Source: Tritrichomonas musculus
Taxonomy: Eukaryota > Parabasalia > Tritrichomonadida > Tritrichomonadidae
DNA: 64,000 nt
Reading direction: 5' to 3'
Assembly: GCA_039105265.1 (NCBI GenBank)
Contig: JAPFFF010000070.1
Location: 124,001-188,000 of the forward strand
Shown here: piece by piece, positions 1-8,470 of the stretch
Layout: each line of letters begins with the position of its first letter
How positions within the stretch are numbered: position 1 is the stretch's first letter
The notes under the pieces: generated by a model
What the model saw: the letters and a program-made list of their open reading frames with translations, nothing else
Database searches by the model: none
What the model was told of the DNA's origin: nothing
Position numbers and translations under genes: made by a program

Positions 1-341
1 GAATTTATATTTATGAATACCTCACTCTTTTGTTCATCTTCAAGATGGTAAAATAATTGTTCATATGAAAATTGGGGATTATCATGTTTAAGTTTATCAA
101 ATTCGTTTCGTCTATATTTTCTAACTCCAAGCGTGAATTCTATTTTTCTACTTCTAGCCAACATAAAAATTCTTCTCACGCCTACAATTGATTCCCCTCT
201 ATTTGAAGTACACCATTCTTGAGGAAAATTAAAGTAATATCGATTTGGTTTACTTATATCTCGTTCCCCATCTTCTAAAAAATATACATATTCAATTGGT
301 ATAGGTGTTGGTTCTTCAGCCGGATTAAGTGTTGGATACAT
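1..341 (-). CDS. Minor-capsid-like gene of element D, 5' part
   Basis: The reading frame starts at an ATG at 341 on the minus strand and runs off the left edge, about 113 residues visible. It aligns by eye with the start of the 406-residue protein of element A at 61747-62967: EWCTSNRGESIVGVRR here against EWLTSDVGEKIIGVRN there, then RKYRRNEF against RKYRKDKF. In A that gene is the outermost one next to a TIR, so this is probably the end of another Polinton (element D) lying to the left. The family role is inferred to be a minor capsid or penton-like virion protein, from the jelly-roll-like C-terminus of the A homologue. That part is not visible here. Its upstream region holds a 25-base motif shared with element A. 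Confidence 0.7.
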   Translation of the reverse strand, partial: MYPTLNPAEEPTPIPIEYVYFLEDGERDISKPNRYYFNFPQEWCTSNRGESIVGVRRIFMLARSRKIEFTLGVRKYRRNEFDKLKHDNPQFSYEQLFYHLEDEQKSEVFININ

Positions 342-355
342 TTTTATAAAAATAT

Positions 356-380
356 AAAAACAAAAGTGCAAAAACCAACC
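356..380 (-). promoter_or_regulatory. 25-base motif shared with 47183-47207
   Basis: The minus strand reads GGTTGGTTTTTGCACTTTTG followed by five T. The same 25 bases occur on the minus strand at 47183-47207 in element A. Both copies lie about 235 bases downstream of a tRNA-like unit on the same strand and shortly upstream of an ATG-started minus-strand ORF. It could be a core promoter (GCACTT resembles a degenerate initiator), a Pol III terminator region, or the tail of a SINE-like repeat. I cannot choose between these. Confidence 0.6.
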
Positions 381-618
381 CTGAGAGGCCTTTTTCTGAA
401 TTACTTATAAAAGAGATCTACTCCAAATGAAATCCTTATTGAAAGGAGCCGTCCGTTAACTAGGGGAAGTTAATGGCCTCGATCAGGAAGATGGAAACTT
501 AACTCAATAAGTTTTTTGTTTGCGGAATAATTGTTAACGAACAACTCACAACTTAGCCACAAATCCAAGTTTTCACAGATTTCACTCAAAGTCCACTCTT
601 TCTCATAACTCAGAAAAA

Positions 619-685
619 ATGCGTTCCGGATATATGTCGAACCTAGGATGTTAGGTAGGGAGTTTAACCATTACGACACACGCAT
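619..685 (-). ncRNA. tRNA-like Pol III unit 1
   Basis: On the minus strand the ends pair as an acceptor-like stem (ATGCGTG with AACGCAT, six of seven pairs). An A-box-like TGTCGTAATGG and a B-box-like GGTTCGAC lie inside, and a run of six T follows at once, a possible Pol III terminator. The T-arm and anticodon arm fold poorly, so a working tRNA is unlikely. About 234 bases downstream on the same strand is the shared 25-base motif. A similar layout in element A (47450-47526) suggests a related Pol III unit, SINE head or small structured RNA. Confidence 0.45.
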
Positions 686-815
686 AGACAAAGATGGAAA
701 CTCGATTTTGAATAAATATAAAACCAAATAAATATTGAAATATATTGTAATAACTCAAATAATATATTCAGAATTTAGTTTTAAAAATAAACCATCCAAA
801 AATCTTCTTGTATGG

Positions 816-887
816 GGTCATAGCTCAATGGAAATATTTGGTGGAAAGTTACATGGTTCGAAAAATAGAAGGTCCGACATTTTTTAT
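816..887 (+). ncRNA. tRNA-like Pol III unit 2 (degenerate)
   Basis: An exact A-box TAGCTCAATGG (823-833) is followed by the B-box core GGTTCGA (857-863) and a run of six T at 882-887. The flanks do not form a convincing acceptor stem, so this is probably a decayed tRNA or tRNA-derived repeat rather than a functional tRNA gene. Confidence 0.35.
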
Positions 888-1447
888 AAAAATTAATTTT
901 AATAAATTATAACCATAACCTTGTAAAAATAATAAAAAATTTTATCTATCAATTTATTAATAAAATTTCTTTCACAAATATTATAATTTTAAAGGAAAAA
1001 ATTTTATTTCTCAAATTTGGATGAAAATTTTAGTAATTCATTTGTGCGCACAAGAGTACTTTTGTGCACCTTTGAGTACCTTTGTGCGCACAACAAAAAT
1101 TTAAATTCAAAAAGTGGAACTAAAATTTTGAAAAATTAATTAAAATTTATAATAAAATAATAAAAATTTATATTCAAAAAAGTGAAAAATATTATTAAAA
1201 TATCTTGGTGTCTAGTTAACTTTTTAAGAATATTTTTATAAAATCTTTTCAAAATATTTGAGAGAAAAAAATATACTTCTGGCATAAAAATATTTGAGAG
1301 AAAATATTAACTCAATTTCTACTCAATATTTCGGGGTCGTGCCTATACAAGAAATATCGTATTTTCGGGTGTAGAATTCAAAAAACACCATTAGAAAGCT
1401 CAAAAACTACTCCATACCTTGGAAATGACATTGGTGGAATAGTGAAA
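888..1447. other. AT-rich stretch, no gene seen
   Basis: Very AT-rich sequence without a supported ORF. Around 1040-1092 the words GTGCGCACAA and TTTGTGC recur several times within about 50 bases as a small degenerate repeat. Nothing else is recognisable. Confidence 0.5.
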
Positions 1448-1491
1448 GTAGAGAGTGTGTACTTACGATAGGTTTTCAGAGAGTATTTGGC
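1448..1491 (+). repeat. Direct repeat, copy 1
   Basis: The 44 bases from GTAGAGAGTG to GTATTTGGC match 1907-1950 with a few differences; the core is TAGGTTTTCAGAG. The two copies flank the small minus-strand ORF at 1515-1817, like a short duplicated flank or promoter. Element type is unknown. Confidence 0.7.
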
Positions 1492-1514
1492 AAACAAAAT
1501 AATACTAACACTTT

Positions 1515-1817
1515 TTACTCAAATATCTTATGGTGCTCATCAAACTTTCTATATCGTGGTGCATCTTTTTCTCTTTCCCTATCATAATCATTATTGTATT
1601 TCAAAACTGCTGTACGCCTAAATTTAGCATATCTAAAACCACTAAATTTGTTTCTTTCGTCCAAAACTTCAATTATAACATATCCATTAGAATCACATGT
1701 CCTGATGTCTTTAAAGGAATCATAAACTTGTTGGGTTTCACGAGAGGTATAAATAGGATTTCTTAGAGTAAACTGCTTATATTGGGTCATAATCTTTAAA
1801 TCTGATGGTGTGGTCAT
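1515..1817 (-). CDS. Small ORF of unknown function
   Basis: A 100-residue frame starts at the ATG at 1817 (MTTPSDLK...). Upstream in-frame codons offer only a TTG, so the ATG is preferred. The protein is polar and basic, with a tyrosine/arginine-rich second half (FRYAKFRRT, then NDYDRERE). I recognise no family and see no signal peptide or membrane segment. It lies between two 44-bp direct repeats in AT-rich DNA, so it may be a remnant of a small mobile unit or a chance ORF. Confidence 0.3.
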   Translation of the reverse strand: MTTPSDLKIMTQYKQFTLRNPIYTSRETQQVYDSFKDIRTCDSNGYVIIEVLDERNKFSGFRYAKFRRTAVLKYNNDYDREREKDAPRYRKFDEHHKIFE

Positions 1818-1906
1818 TTGTATAGTGTTGTATAAAAAATTAATAGAAATATTGAAAAACGACAATGTACTTGAACTTGAGGGACGGGGGTGGGAAGTTA
1901 GCTAAT

Positions 1907-1950
1907 GTAGATAGGGTGTACTTACAATAGGTTTTCAGAGGATATTTGGC
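1907..1950 (+). repeat. Direct repeat, copy 2
   Basis: Second copy of the 44-bp repeat at 1448-1491. It is followed by an unusually GC-rich 70 bases (1951-2020) that ends in a hairpin with nine-base arms. Confidence 0.7.
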
Positions 1951-2001
1951 CGGAAGCTGAGGCCCAAGCGAGGGTGTACCTGAGCTTGGTGGCGAAGCGT
2001 G

Positions 2002-2032
2002 TAGGCGGTGGTGAAGTATGAGACACCGCCTA
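2002..2032. repeat. GC-rich hairpin at the edge of the integrase remnant
   Basis: TAGGCGGTG at 2002-2010 and its complement CACCGCCTA at 2024-2032 form a perfect nine-base stem with a 13-base loop. It spans the ATG at 2018 of the integrase remnant. In this AT-rich setting it stands out and resembles the short hairpins scattered through element B. Confidence 0.7.
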
Positions 2033-2461
2033 TACTTAACTACTAGAAGTAAAGATAAAGTATTAGATAAAATTATTAATCAACATGATACTAAATTATT
2101 AAAACAGATCATAAATGATATAGATTTTGATAGTGTGCTTCGCGAGAGCTCGCAGCGACATAGTGTTAAAGAATGGAGAATATATAAGATTAAGTTTGTA
2201 ATTAATTCTTCTAAATTTGCTTTAGCTCATAAAACAATAGATTCTGTTATTAGAACGTTACGAAATGCTTTTGGACTTAATGAAACTAAATTAGCTAATA
2301 TTGAATATATGAGACAAATGGTTAATTATTATAATAAAACTCCTCATAAATCATTAAGATTAAGAAACTATAATTATGATTTTGATGATACTGATGAAAG
2401 TGAAGTTATATTGAACAAAAAAGAGGTATTCACTTTGAGGATTTTGACTGTATTTTTTTAA
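2018..2461 (+). pseudogene. Polinton integrase remnant
   Basis: A broken piece of a retroviral-type integrase. The middle matches the integrase of element B: KFVINSSKFALAHKTIDSV here against KFVINSSPYALAHKNVDSV there, followed by IRTLRNAFG and by MRQMVNYYNKTPHKSLRLRN against MRQMVNFYNNTPHNSLRFRN. Only the back half of the core and the start of the C-terminal region are recognisable. It is closer to the B-type than to the A-type integrase. It lies on the plus strand left of element C, so it could belong to C or to a separate older insertion. It contains a short perfect hairpin (2142-2153). Confidence 0.8.
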
Positions 2462-2991
2462 AAAAATATAAAAATTAAAGCGCATTTATTTAATAAATGA
2501 TACATTAAAAATTGCAAAATTATTTATGCGCTAGTTTTTGAGAAAATTCGATTTTATAAAAAAAATTATTTTTTTCAATGTTTATGAGCCATTCAAAACC
2601 GTAAAATATCGTAGAAAAAAATTGAAAGAAAAATGTTCCAAAATGCCACTTTAATTTTATTAAAAATTTTGAATATTATTGTAATAATATGTACGTTAAA
2701 AAACGTTTATTTTTTATTTTGAGTCTAATAAATGAAACATATTTTCCAAAAAATTGGCCGCATAAAATCACTAATGCTTCTAGGAATAAATTCTCATGGC
2801 CAATATAATCATCTGTTTTTCTTTAAAAATGCTTTTTGGGTTTGAAAGTATGAAGAATGCAGATTTTGCAGTTTCTGAATTAGGAAATAATTAGAAATTT
2901 TCATTTATTGTGACAATACTTTGGAATAATGAAGATATCCAAAATATATTCGATGTTATAAATAAAATGATATAATTATATACAATTTAAA
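2462..2991. other. AT-rich stretch, no gene seen
   Basis: Poly-A/T-rich decayed sequence between the integrase remnant and the coiled-coil fragment. No ORF, repeat or RNA that I can support. Confidence 0.5.
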
Positions 2992-3441
2992 GCAAAGTTG
3001 TATGATGGAATAAATGATGATATCATTGAAAAATATGTTAGTAAATTATCTCCAAAATTAAAACAAAATAGTATTAAAGTTGAACCTCAATACTTTTATG
3101 AAATTCATTGGTATAGCAAATGTTGTTTTTATGAAGATCATAGAAATAATACATTAGAACCTTTAGTTTATGCTTGTTTATCTCCAGAAGAACAGGAAGA
3201 AGAAGATAGAAGAAAAGAACAAGAAAGAATAGAAAAAGAAGAAGAAGAAAGATTAATAAGAGAAGAACAAGAAAAACAAGATAGAAAAAGAAGATTAAGA
3301 GAAGAAAGAGAAAGAAAGAAACAAGAAGAAATAAATAAGATAGAAGCTGAAAAAGAAAGAAAAAGAAAATTACAAAGATTACAAGATATAGAAAATGCTC
3401 CTAAATTGAATTTAATGACAGGTAAAATATATTATCCATAG
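2992..3441 (+). pseudogene. Coiled-coil protein gene fragment, 5' end absent
   Basis: An open frame with a stop at 3439-3441 but no ATG near its start; an upstream in-frame stop lies just before 2992. The first 60 residues look like a folded domain (DGINDDIIEKYVSKLSPKLK, then YFYEIHWYSKCCFYEDHR), followed by about 60 residues of charged E/R/K/Q repeats typical of a long coiled coil and a short tail. I do not recognise the N-terminal domain. The lack of a start suggests the 3' part of a decayed host gene. No viral hallmark is seen. Confidence 0.4.
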
Positions 3442-3511
3442 GTGGGCCACCTATGAATTTTTATAACTTTTGCACCATTAGATAGATTACATATAATAAT
3501 AAAATAAAATT

Positions 3512-3561
3512 TTAATTATAGTTCATAAATATTAAAGATAAAGTTTTTATGAATAATTTAA
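3512..3561 (+). repeat. 50-bp direct repeat, copy 1
   Basis: Identical over 50 bases to 4291-4340 (starts TTAATTATAGTTCATAAATA). Copy 1 ends exactly at the TTAA that borders the small inverted-repeat element beginning at 3562. Confidence 0.85.
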
Positions 3562-4145
3562 GGGACTGGTTTCAAAATTGAATAAAAAGATTCAATGAGT
3601 TCTTTCAAAAAAATTTTATTGAAAAAAGACTTTTGAGCTAAAAATAAAACAATTTATTGCTTTATATTAATAAATATTGCATTAATCGCAGATATATATG
3701 AATTAGTTTCATATTTTTTTTGAAAAAAGTGAAATTCATATATAATTATATTTTTTTTTATTTTTCAAATATTTTGATAAATATAGAATCAGGTATAAAT
3801 ATACTAATAAATCGCATATTTATTTTTGCATAAAATTTTGTTTTTTTTATCAAATTCAAAAAAGTATCAAAAGAAATCATTATTTTAATTAAAAATTAGG
3901 TTTATTTAATTGTAATAATTAAATATATTTTATTATTATTATTATTATTTACTTATATTATTTTTTTAATAAAAAAACAGATATTTGAAAAATTTTCAAT
4001 AAAATTTTTTTTAATATCGTTGATCGTTTAGGCCAAATATCATTGATATTGACCTTAACTTTTTCCAAAAAGCTATCTTTCAAAGTTTTATTCTATGAGT
4101 TATTTCAAAATTGAAAACTTTACACAAATATTGGAAACTAGTCCC
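3562..4145. mobile_element. Small non-autonomous DNA transposon (MITE-like)
   Basis: GGGACTGGTTTC at 3562-3573 is mirrored by GAAACTAGTCCC at 4134-4145, with one mismatch in 12. Both ends are flanked outward by TTAA (3558-3561 and 4146-4149), as in piggyBac-type targets; reading the borders as TA would also allow a mariner-type element. The interior is AT-rich with no transposase ORF, so it would depend on an autonomous relative not seen here. The short TIR makes chance pairing possible in such AT-rich DNA, but GC-containing ends at a duplicated TTAA are suggestive. Confidence 0.5.
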
Positions 4146-4290
4146 TTAAACATCTCAACATCTACTTTATGCCAAAAAGCTTAGTTCATATATTTATGAT
4201 CAGTATCACTTATATATTATTTTTTTGTTTTGAAAAAAATTAGTTTTTTTGAAAATGTTAATATCACAATATCTATTACTTGTGTAAATA

Positions 4291-4340
4291 TTAATTATAG
4301 TTCATAAATATTAAAGATAAAGTTTTTATGAATAATTTAA
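4291..4340 (+). repeat. 50-bp direct repeat, copy 2
   Basis: Second identical copy of 3512-3561, about 150 bases right of the MITE-like element. Together the copies bracket it asymmetrically, which suggests a local duplication that predates or accompanied the insertion. Confidence 0.85.
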
Positions 4341-5537
4341 ATTTTCATATTTTTTTTGTAAACTATTCAAATAGTATAGATAAAATCTTTCAAAAATATT
4401 TGAAATAATTTTCTCAAAATTAAAAGAATTTAAAAAGATCATTCAATTTATATAAGAAAATTTCATTTATTAAGAATAAAAATATCTATTTTAATTTTAA
4501 ATTAATTGTTTAATTTAATTTTGTTTAAAGTTATATCTTGTTGATTATAATCAAAGACAAAATATAAAAAGAAATAAATGATTTTTTCTATACATAAAAT
4601 TTTGAATATAACAATTGAAGCAAGCTATAAAAATTCGTTTTGAAAAAGTTAGAAATAATCAATTATTCGATTATAATGATTTTGAAAATTTATTAGTATA
4701 TGATTTATTATAAAATATTTTAAAATATTATTTACTGTTATATTTATTATTTAAATATTATAATAAAAATATATTATGTTTATTTCTATTTAAATCGCTA
4801 TATTTATAATTTTTATTAAAACTTAGTTTTTTTTGAAATTTTAAAAATTCAAATAAATATAAAATAATTTTTTTTTTGATTATCTTTGCTTTTAAAATTT
4901 AAAATGAAATATCTCATTTATATATATTTTTAATATATAATTCTATTATAAAATTATAATATTAATATAGATTAATTAAATTTAAATTAAGATATTGCTT
5001 TTTCTAAAAATCTCAAAATTTCAATAAGGGAAAAATAAAAAAAATATTTGAAAGCTATTTTTATAAATTGAGAGAAAATTGAATAAAAAAAAGCTGATTT
5101 TAATTTTTTATGATTTTTTAATAAAGGTCCAATATTCTAGGATATATATCTGATTTTAATTTACCTTTATTTATACCAAATTTATTGTTTGACCGTTTAT
5201 AATTTCTTACCAAGTGGCTCCAAAATTGAATCATTCCGTTAACTAATTCAACTTTTTGAATATGTTTTCCCAACTAACCTTTATCTTTGAAGTTATGTTA
5301 TAACTAACTATATCAATAAAAAGCCTGGGCGATGAAGAAACTAAATATCAAAAAAGAAAACATTTAATTTTTTTATATACTTCTGAAAATTAAAAATACC
5401 TTTTATTTTAACTTTTTAGAGAAATCTATTAATTATTTTATATTGTTTCCAGATCATTCTTGATGTATGACATAGATAATATCATAAAATAATAGAAATA
5501 TGTATTTTAACTCATTTGAACTTGTAGTAGTATATAC
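4341..5537. other. AT-rich stretch, no gene seen
   Basis: About 1.2 kb of extremely AT-rich sequence without a supported ORF, RNA or clear repeat. It looks like neutral intergenic DNA. Confidence 0.5.
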
Positions 5538-5589
5538 GAGTCGGTTTCCGCTGGGGCTGGCACCCCACGCGTCAACACGAACTCGTCAT

Positions 5590-5671
5590 AAAAGAAAAAA
5601 GAAAAAAAGAAAAAAGAAAAAAAGAAAAAAAGAAAAAAGAAAAAAAGAAAAAAGAAAAGAAAAGAAAAAAA
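5590..5671 (+). repeat. 82-base polypurine microsatellite
   Basis: An uninterrupted run of A and G made of (A)3-7G units, nearly mirror-symmetric, with potential for triplex DNA. It follows a short GC-rich stretch with a small hairpin (TGGGG, CTGGCA, CCCCA near 5552). A 76-residue lysine-rich ORF across it is only a by-product of the repeat. Confidence 0.85.
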
Positions 5672-5697
5672 TATTCTTGTTCTCACTACTGCTCCCC

Positions 5698-5826
5698 ATC
5701 AAAGAAACGGCACAGGGGCCCCACCCCTAATTCCCACCCACCCACCTCAACGCCTACCATCAATGAAACGGCACAGGTACCCCACCCCACAACCGCCCAT
5801 CTATGAAACGGCACAGGTACCTGCCC
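5698..5826 (+). repeat. Three GC-rich direct repeats beside the fibre II gene of C
   Basis: GAAACGGCACAGG occurs three times (within 5698-5727, 5759-5787 and 5799-5826), each followed by a C-rich tract. Base composition differs sharply from both neighbours. The patch lies directly after the stop of the second fibre gene of element C and may mark a junction or a separate satellite. Confidence 0.75.
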
Positions 5827-5850
5827 CGAGAATCTCGTACCTATCCCTAC

Positions 5851-8451
5851 TCATGGTTTTGAATAAACTTCAAGATATGGTTTACGATAATACATTGATG
5901 AATTAAATGAGTCCAGTAATTCGTCTGGTATTTGATAATAACCGTTAGAATTTTGAGTTAAAGGTTCTGTATTTCCATTTAGTTCATCAAGATAAGAAAC
6001 GCATTCCTCAGTCTCAAAGTTTATCTTTAATCTAATGTAGTGTTTGACATCTTTATCGTCATTTAATACAAATGCATATTCACTGTCATCATTATGCATT
6101 TCAAAACATATATCGAAATACATGACTCCTCCCCGATCACTTACTTCCCAATAATCATTTTCACCAACTTCATGATTATTAAACCCTTGATAGAAATCAG
6201 GTAAAGTTGGTCCATGTGGTTCAAGCGCATAAATTCTAGCTTCCATTGCTGCTATAGTATCTTTTAATGCGATATTTTCACCCTCTAATGTCTCTATCCT
6301 ACGTATAAGTACTTCTAGACCTTCATTAGCTTCATCCACAGTAGGGTAATTATCAAACTCAGCCTCTAGCTCATTGACCTTCTCAGCTAACAACTTGAAA
6401 CAAGGCTTGAGTGAGTCCCTAAACATATTGCTGATATCCATAGCACCACTTAATGTCAAGGTTCCAGTATCAGGGTTGTCATTCTCATCAGTAAAAGGTA
6501 GTTCATCTAGTTGCTTATACTCTTCCTCACACCAGGTAATGATAGGTGTTATATCTTTGGTTATGCTTCTTGCTGTAGTACCTGACATGAAGTTAATGCT
6601 ATTTCTTACCAAATCACTCATACCTTTGGTTGACTTATGAGAGAATAACCTTTTAAGGAATCCTCCACCTTTTATGGTAGGAAAGCTTATACCATCTGGA
6701 AATAGCTGCATACCAATAGAACCTATTGACCCTGCAGTACCTGCAACTCCAAAAGCTAATGCTGTCCATGAGACTATACGCAAATTATCTACATCATCCT
6801 CCAGATGTTGAGTAACTTGTTCAGTCCTTGATACTCTACCTTTTAAGCTTTCCATAACAGTGTTCATTTCGTTAACATCATAGCTAATAACATCTACATT
6901 GTTGGTAACTAAGTTTAAATCACTCCTCATAGTAGTAATATTATCAGCTGTAATTATCTTAGAGGAGGTAATATTATAATCAGTATATAAGGTCGTTGCC
7001 CCATTAGGATTTGGGGATACTTCATAAAATTGCTGCTTAATGATATACTCGAATGGGTTAGTAGTTGAATCCCAATGAACCTCATCTATTGGGTCAACAT
7101 ATTCATCAGCTAAATATATCTTCATATCCCTTGAGTCATTAGTAGTCGAAGCTGCATATGTATATTCAAGCTTTTCACATGAATCAAGTACACCATGTAA
7201 GAACAACCATACCTTGTCTCCTCCATTGCCTTCTTTTCCAGTAGGTCGAACTGAGAACCTATTTGCATTTTTAGAACCTTCAAGGGTTATATCTAGGTAG
7301 AGTTCATCAATAGCACTAGTTTCTAATTTATTAGTCGCATTATTCATCTTATAGCACCTTATTGCTTCAATATCATATCCATCTTTTGTACCTCCTTGAC
7401 TTGTTTGATATCCTAGACCATATTTCGAAAAAGGTTCTATCTCCCCTGTCTTTAATTTTACAAAACAGTCTATTTTACACTTACCTCCATGAATCATGTA
7501 ATGTAGTATGTTATCAGGAGAGTAGTCATTAGGCTTATTAATCAGTTTCATGTTCCTCTCACTCCTCTTGACTTGTATGTAGGTACCATCTTCACCATAC
7601 TCATTCTCCTTATTTAATCCATTAACTAATCTACCATTGATATGACCTTGTATGTTATCACCTACCCATTTTGTACCATCCCATGATAAAAACCACTTAT
7701 TACCAAAACAATACTCATTAAACCTAAACTCTAAGTCATTAGGTATAGTATATCCTGTATCTATGTTCCATTGAAGTAACCAATATTTCTTGTTATCTAT
7801 CACAACCTGACTAGTTGATGTAGGCTTATATAAGTATAGTACATCACTTTTACGTAAACTTAATGCATTATCAGCTTTTATTATAGAACACTTTATTGCC
7901 TTCTCTGTCTGTAAAGAATCAGTTATATATTCATTCATTATGCTCAACTCCCCATTCAGCCACAAGGTATATGGGTTGAAGTCTAGTTTACTATCAAAAG
8001 CTATATTCATATATCCCATAATGGTACTATTATTTATACTGCATCCATTACTACTTTTAGTTATCAAAGGAGAATATACTTGACCATCCTTAACATATAT
8101 GTAGAACTCCTTGACTAAATTACCACTTGTATCATATACTATATTCTTCCTCAATACTATCTTAAATATATTAGTCTGGGTTTTTATTTCGTTGAGCTTA
8201 TTCATGATGTCTTCAGGCAAATTAACAAACTTAAGGATATTGTAAGTTGTTGTTGAAGACTCAAATGATACATACTGTATATTTTTATTTTTAATATCAA
8301 CTTCTGGTAAACCTTCGACCTCATTAAATAAATGACCTGTCTGTACATAGTTATCTAAGTCACCCAAGGTTAATAACTGGCTACCTTTTCGAGTAGCATC
8401 CCCTATCTTAAACTGTATATCTCCTTTAAATCTTGTAGTAGTATCACTCAT
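5851..8451 (-). CDS. Element C fibre II, giant modular surface protein
   Basis: 866 residues from the ATG at 8451 (MSDTTTRF), 19 bases after the stop of fibre I; longer starts would overlap fibre I. It carries the modules seen in the second half of the element A giant: SDVLYLYKPTS, then FGNKWFLSWDGTKWVGDN, then YIIKQQFYEVSPNPNGATTL with SSKIITADNITTMRSDLN. A hydrophobic glycine/alanine-rich stretch, a coiled coil (LIRRIETLEGENIALKD) and a C-terminal beta-like domain follow. It is a paralogue of fibre I and probably part of a virion fibre or attachment complex. The host-specific role is inferred from size, modularity and coiled coils; I know no named family. Confidence 0.7.
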   Translation of the reverse strand: MSDTTTRFKGDIQFKIGDATRKGSQLLTLGDLDNYVQTGHLFNEVEGLPEVDIKNKNIQYVSFESSTTTYNILKFVNLPEDIMNKLNEIKTQTNIFKIVLRKNIVYDTSGNLVKEFYIYVKDGQVYSPLITKSSNGCSINNSTIMGYMNIAFDSKLDFNPYTLWLNGELSIMNEYITDSLQTEKAIKCSIIKADNALSLRKSDVLYLYKPTSTSQVVIDNKKYWLLQWNIDTGYTIPNDLEFRFNEYCFGNKWFLSWDGTKWVGDNIQGHINGRLVNGLNKENEYGEDGTYIQVKRSERNMKLINKPNDYSPDNILHYMIHGGKCKIDCFVKLKTGEIEPFSKYGLGYQTSQGGTKDGYDIEAIRCYKMNNATNKLETSAIDELYLDITLEGSKNANRFSVRPTGKEGNGGDKVWLFLHGVLDSCEKLEYTYAASTTNDSRDMKIYLADEYVDPIDEVHWDSTTNPFEYIIKQQFYEVSPNPNGATTLYTDYNITSSKIITADNITTMRSDLNLVTNNVDVISYDVNEMNTVMESLKGRVSRTEQVTQHLEDDVDNLRIVSWTALAFGVAGTAGSIGSIGMQLFPDGISFPTIKGGGFLKRLFSHKSTKGMSDLVRNSINFMSGTTARSITKDITPIITWCEEEYKQLDELPFTDENDNPDTGTLTLSGAMDISNMFRDSLKPCFKLLAEKVNELEAEFDNYPTVDEANEGLEVLIRRIETLEGENIALKDTIAAMEARIYALEPHGPTLPDFYQGFNNHEVGENDYWEVSDRGGVMYFDICFEMHNDDSEYAFVLNDDKDVKHYIRLKINFETEECVSYLDELNGNTEPLTQNSNGYYQIPDELLDSFNSSMYYRKPYLEVYSKP

Positions 8452-8470
8452 TTTAGTTAAATAAAACTTC

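Noticed and set aside
413-422. Right end of element D at AGATCTACT
   Set aside because: It resembles the CTACT ends of A and B, but without the other TIR or a duplication it cannot be supported.
619-685. Functional tRNA gene
   Set aside because: The acceptor stem pairs, but the T-arm and anticodon arm do not fold in standard form and length is short.
1448-1950. Solo LTRs or a small LTR element
   Set aside because: The repeats are only 44 bp and imperfect, without TG...CA ends or a duplication, and the ORF between has no retroelement motif.
5500-5730. 76-residue lysine-rich ORF
   Set aside because: It is the translation of the polypurine microsatellite and GC-rich repeats, with no protein features.
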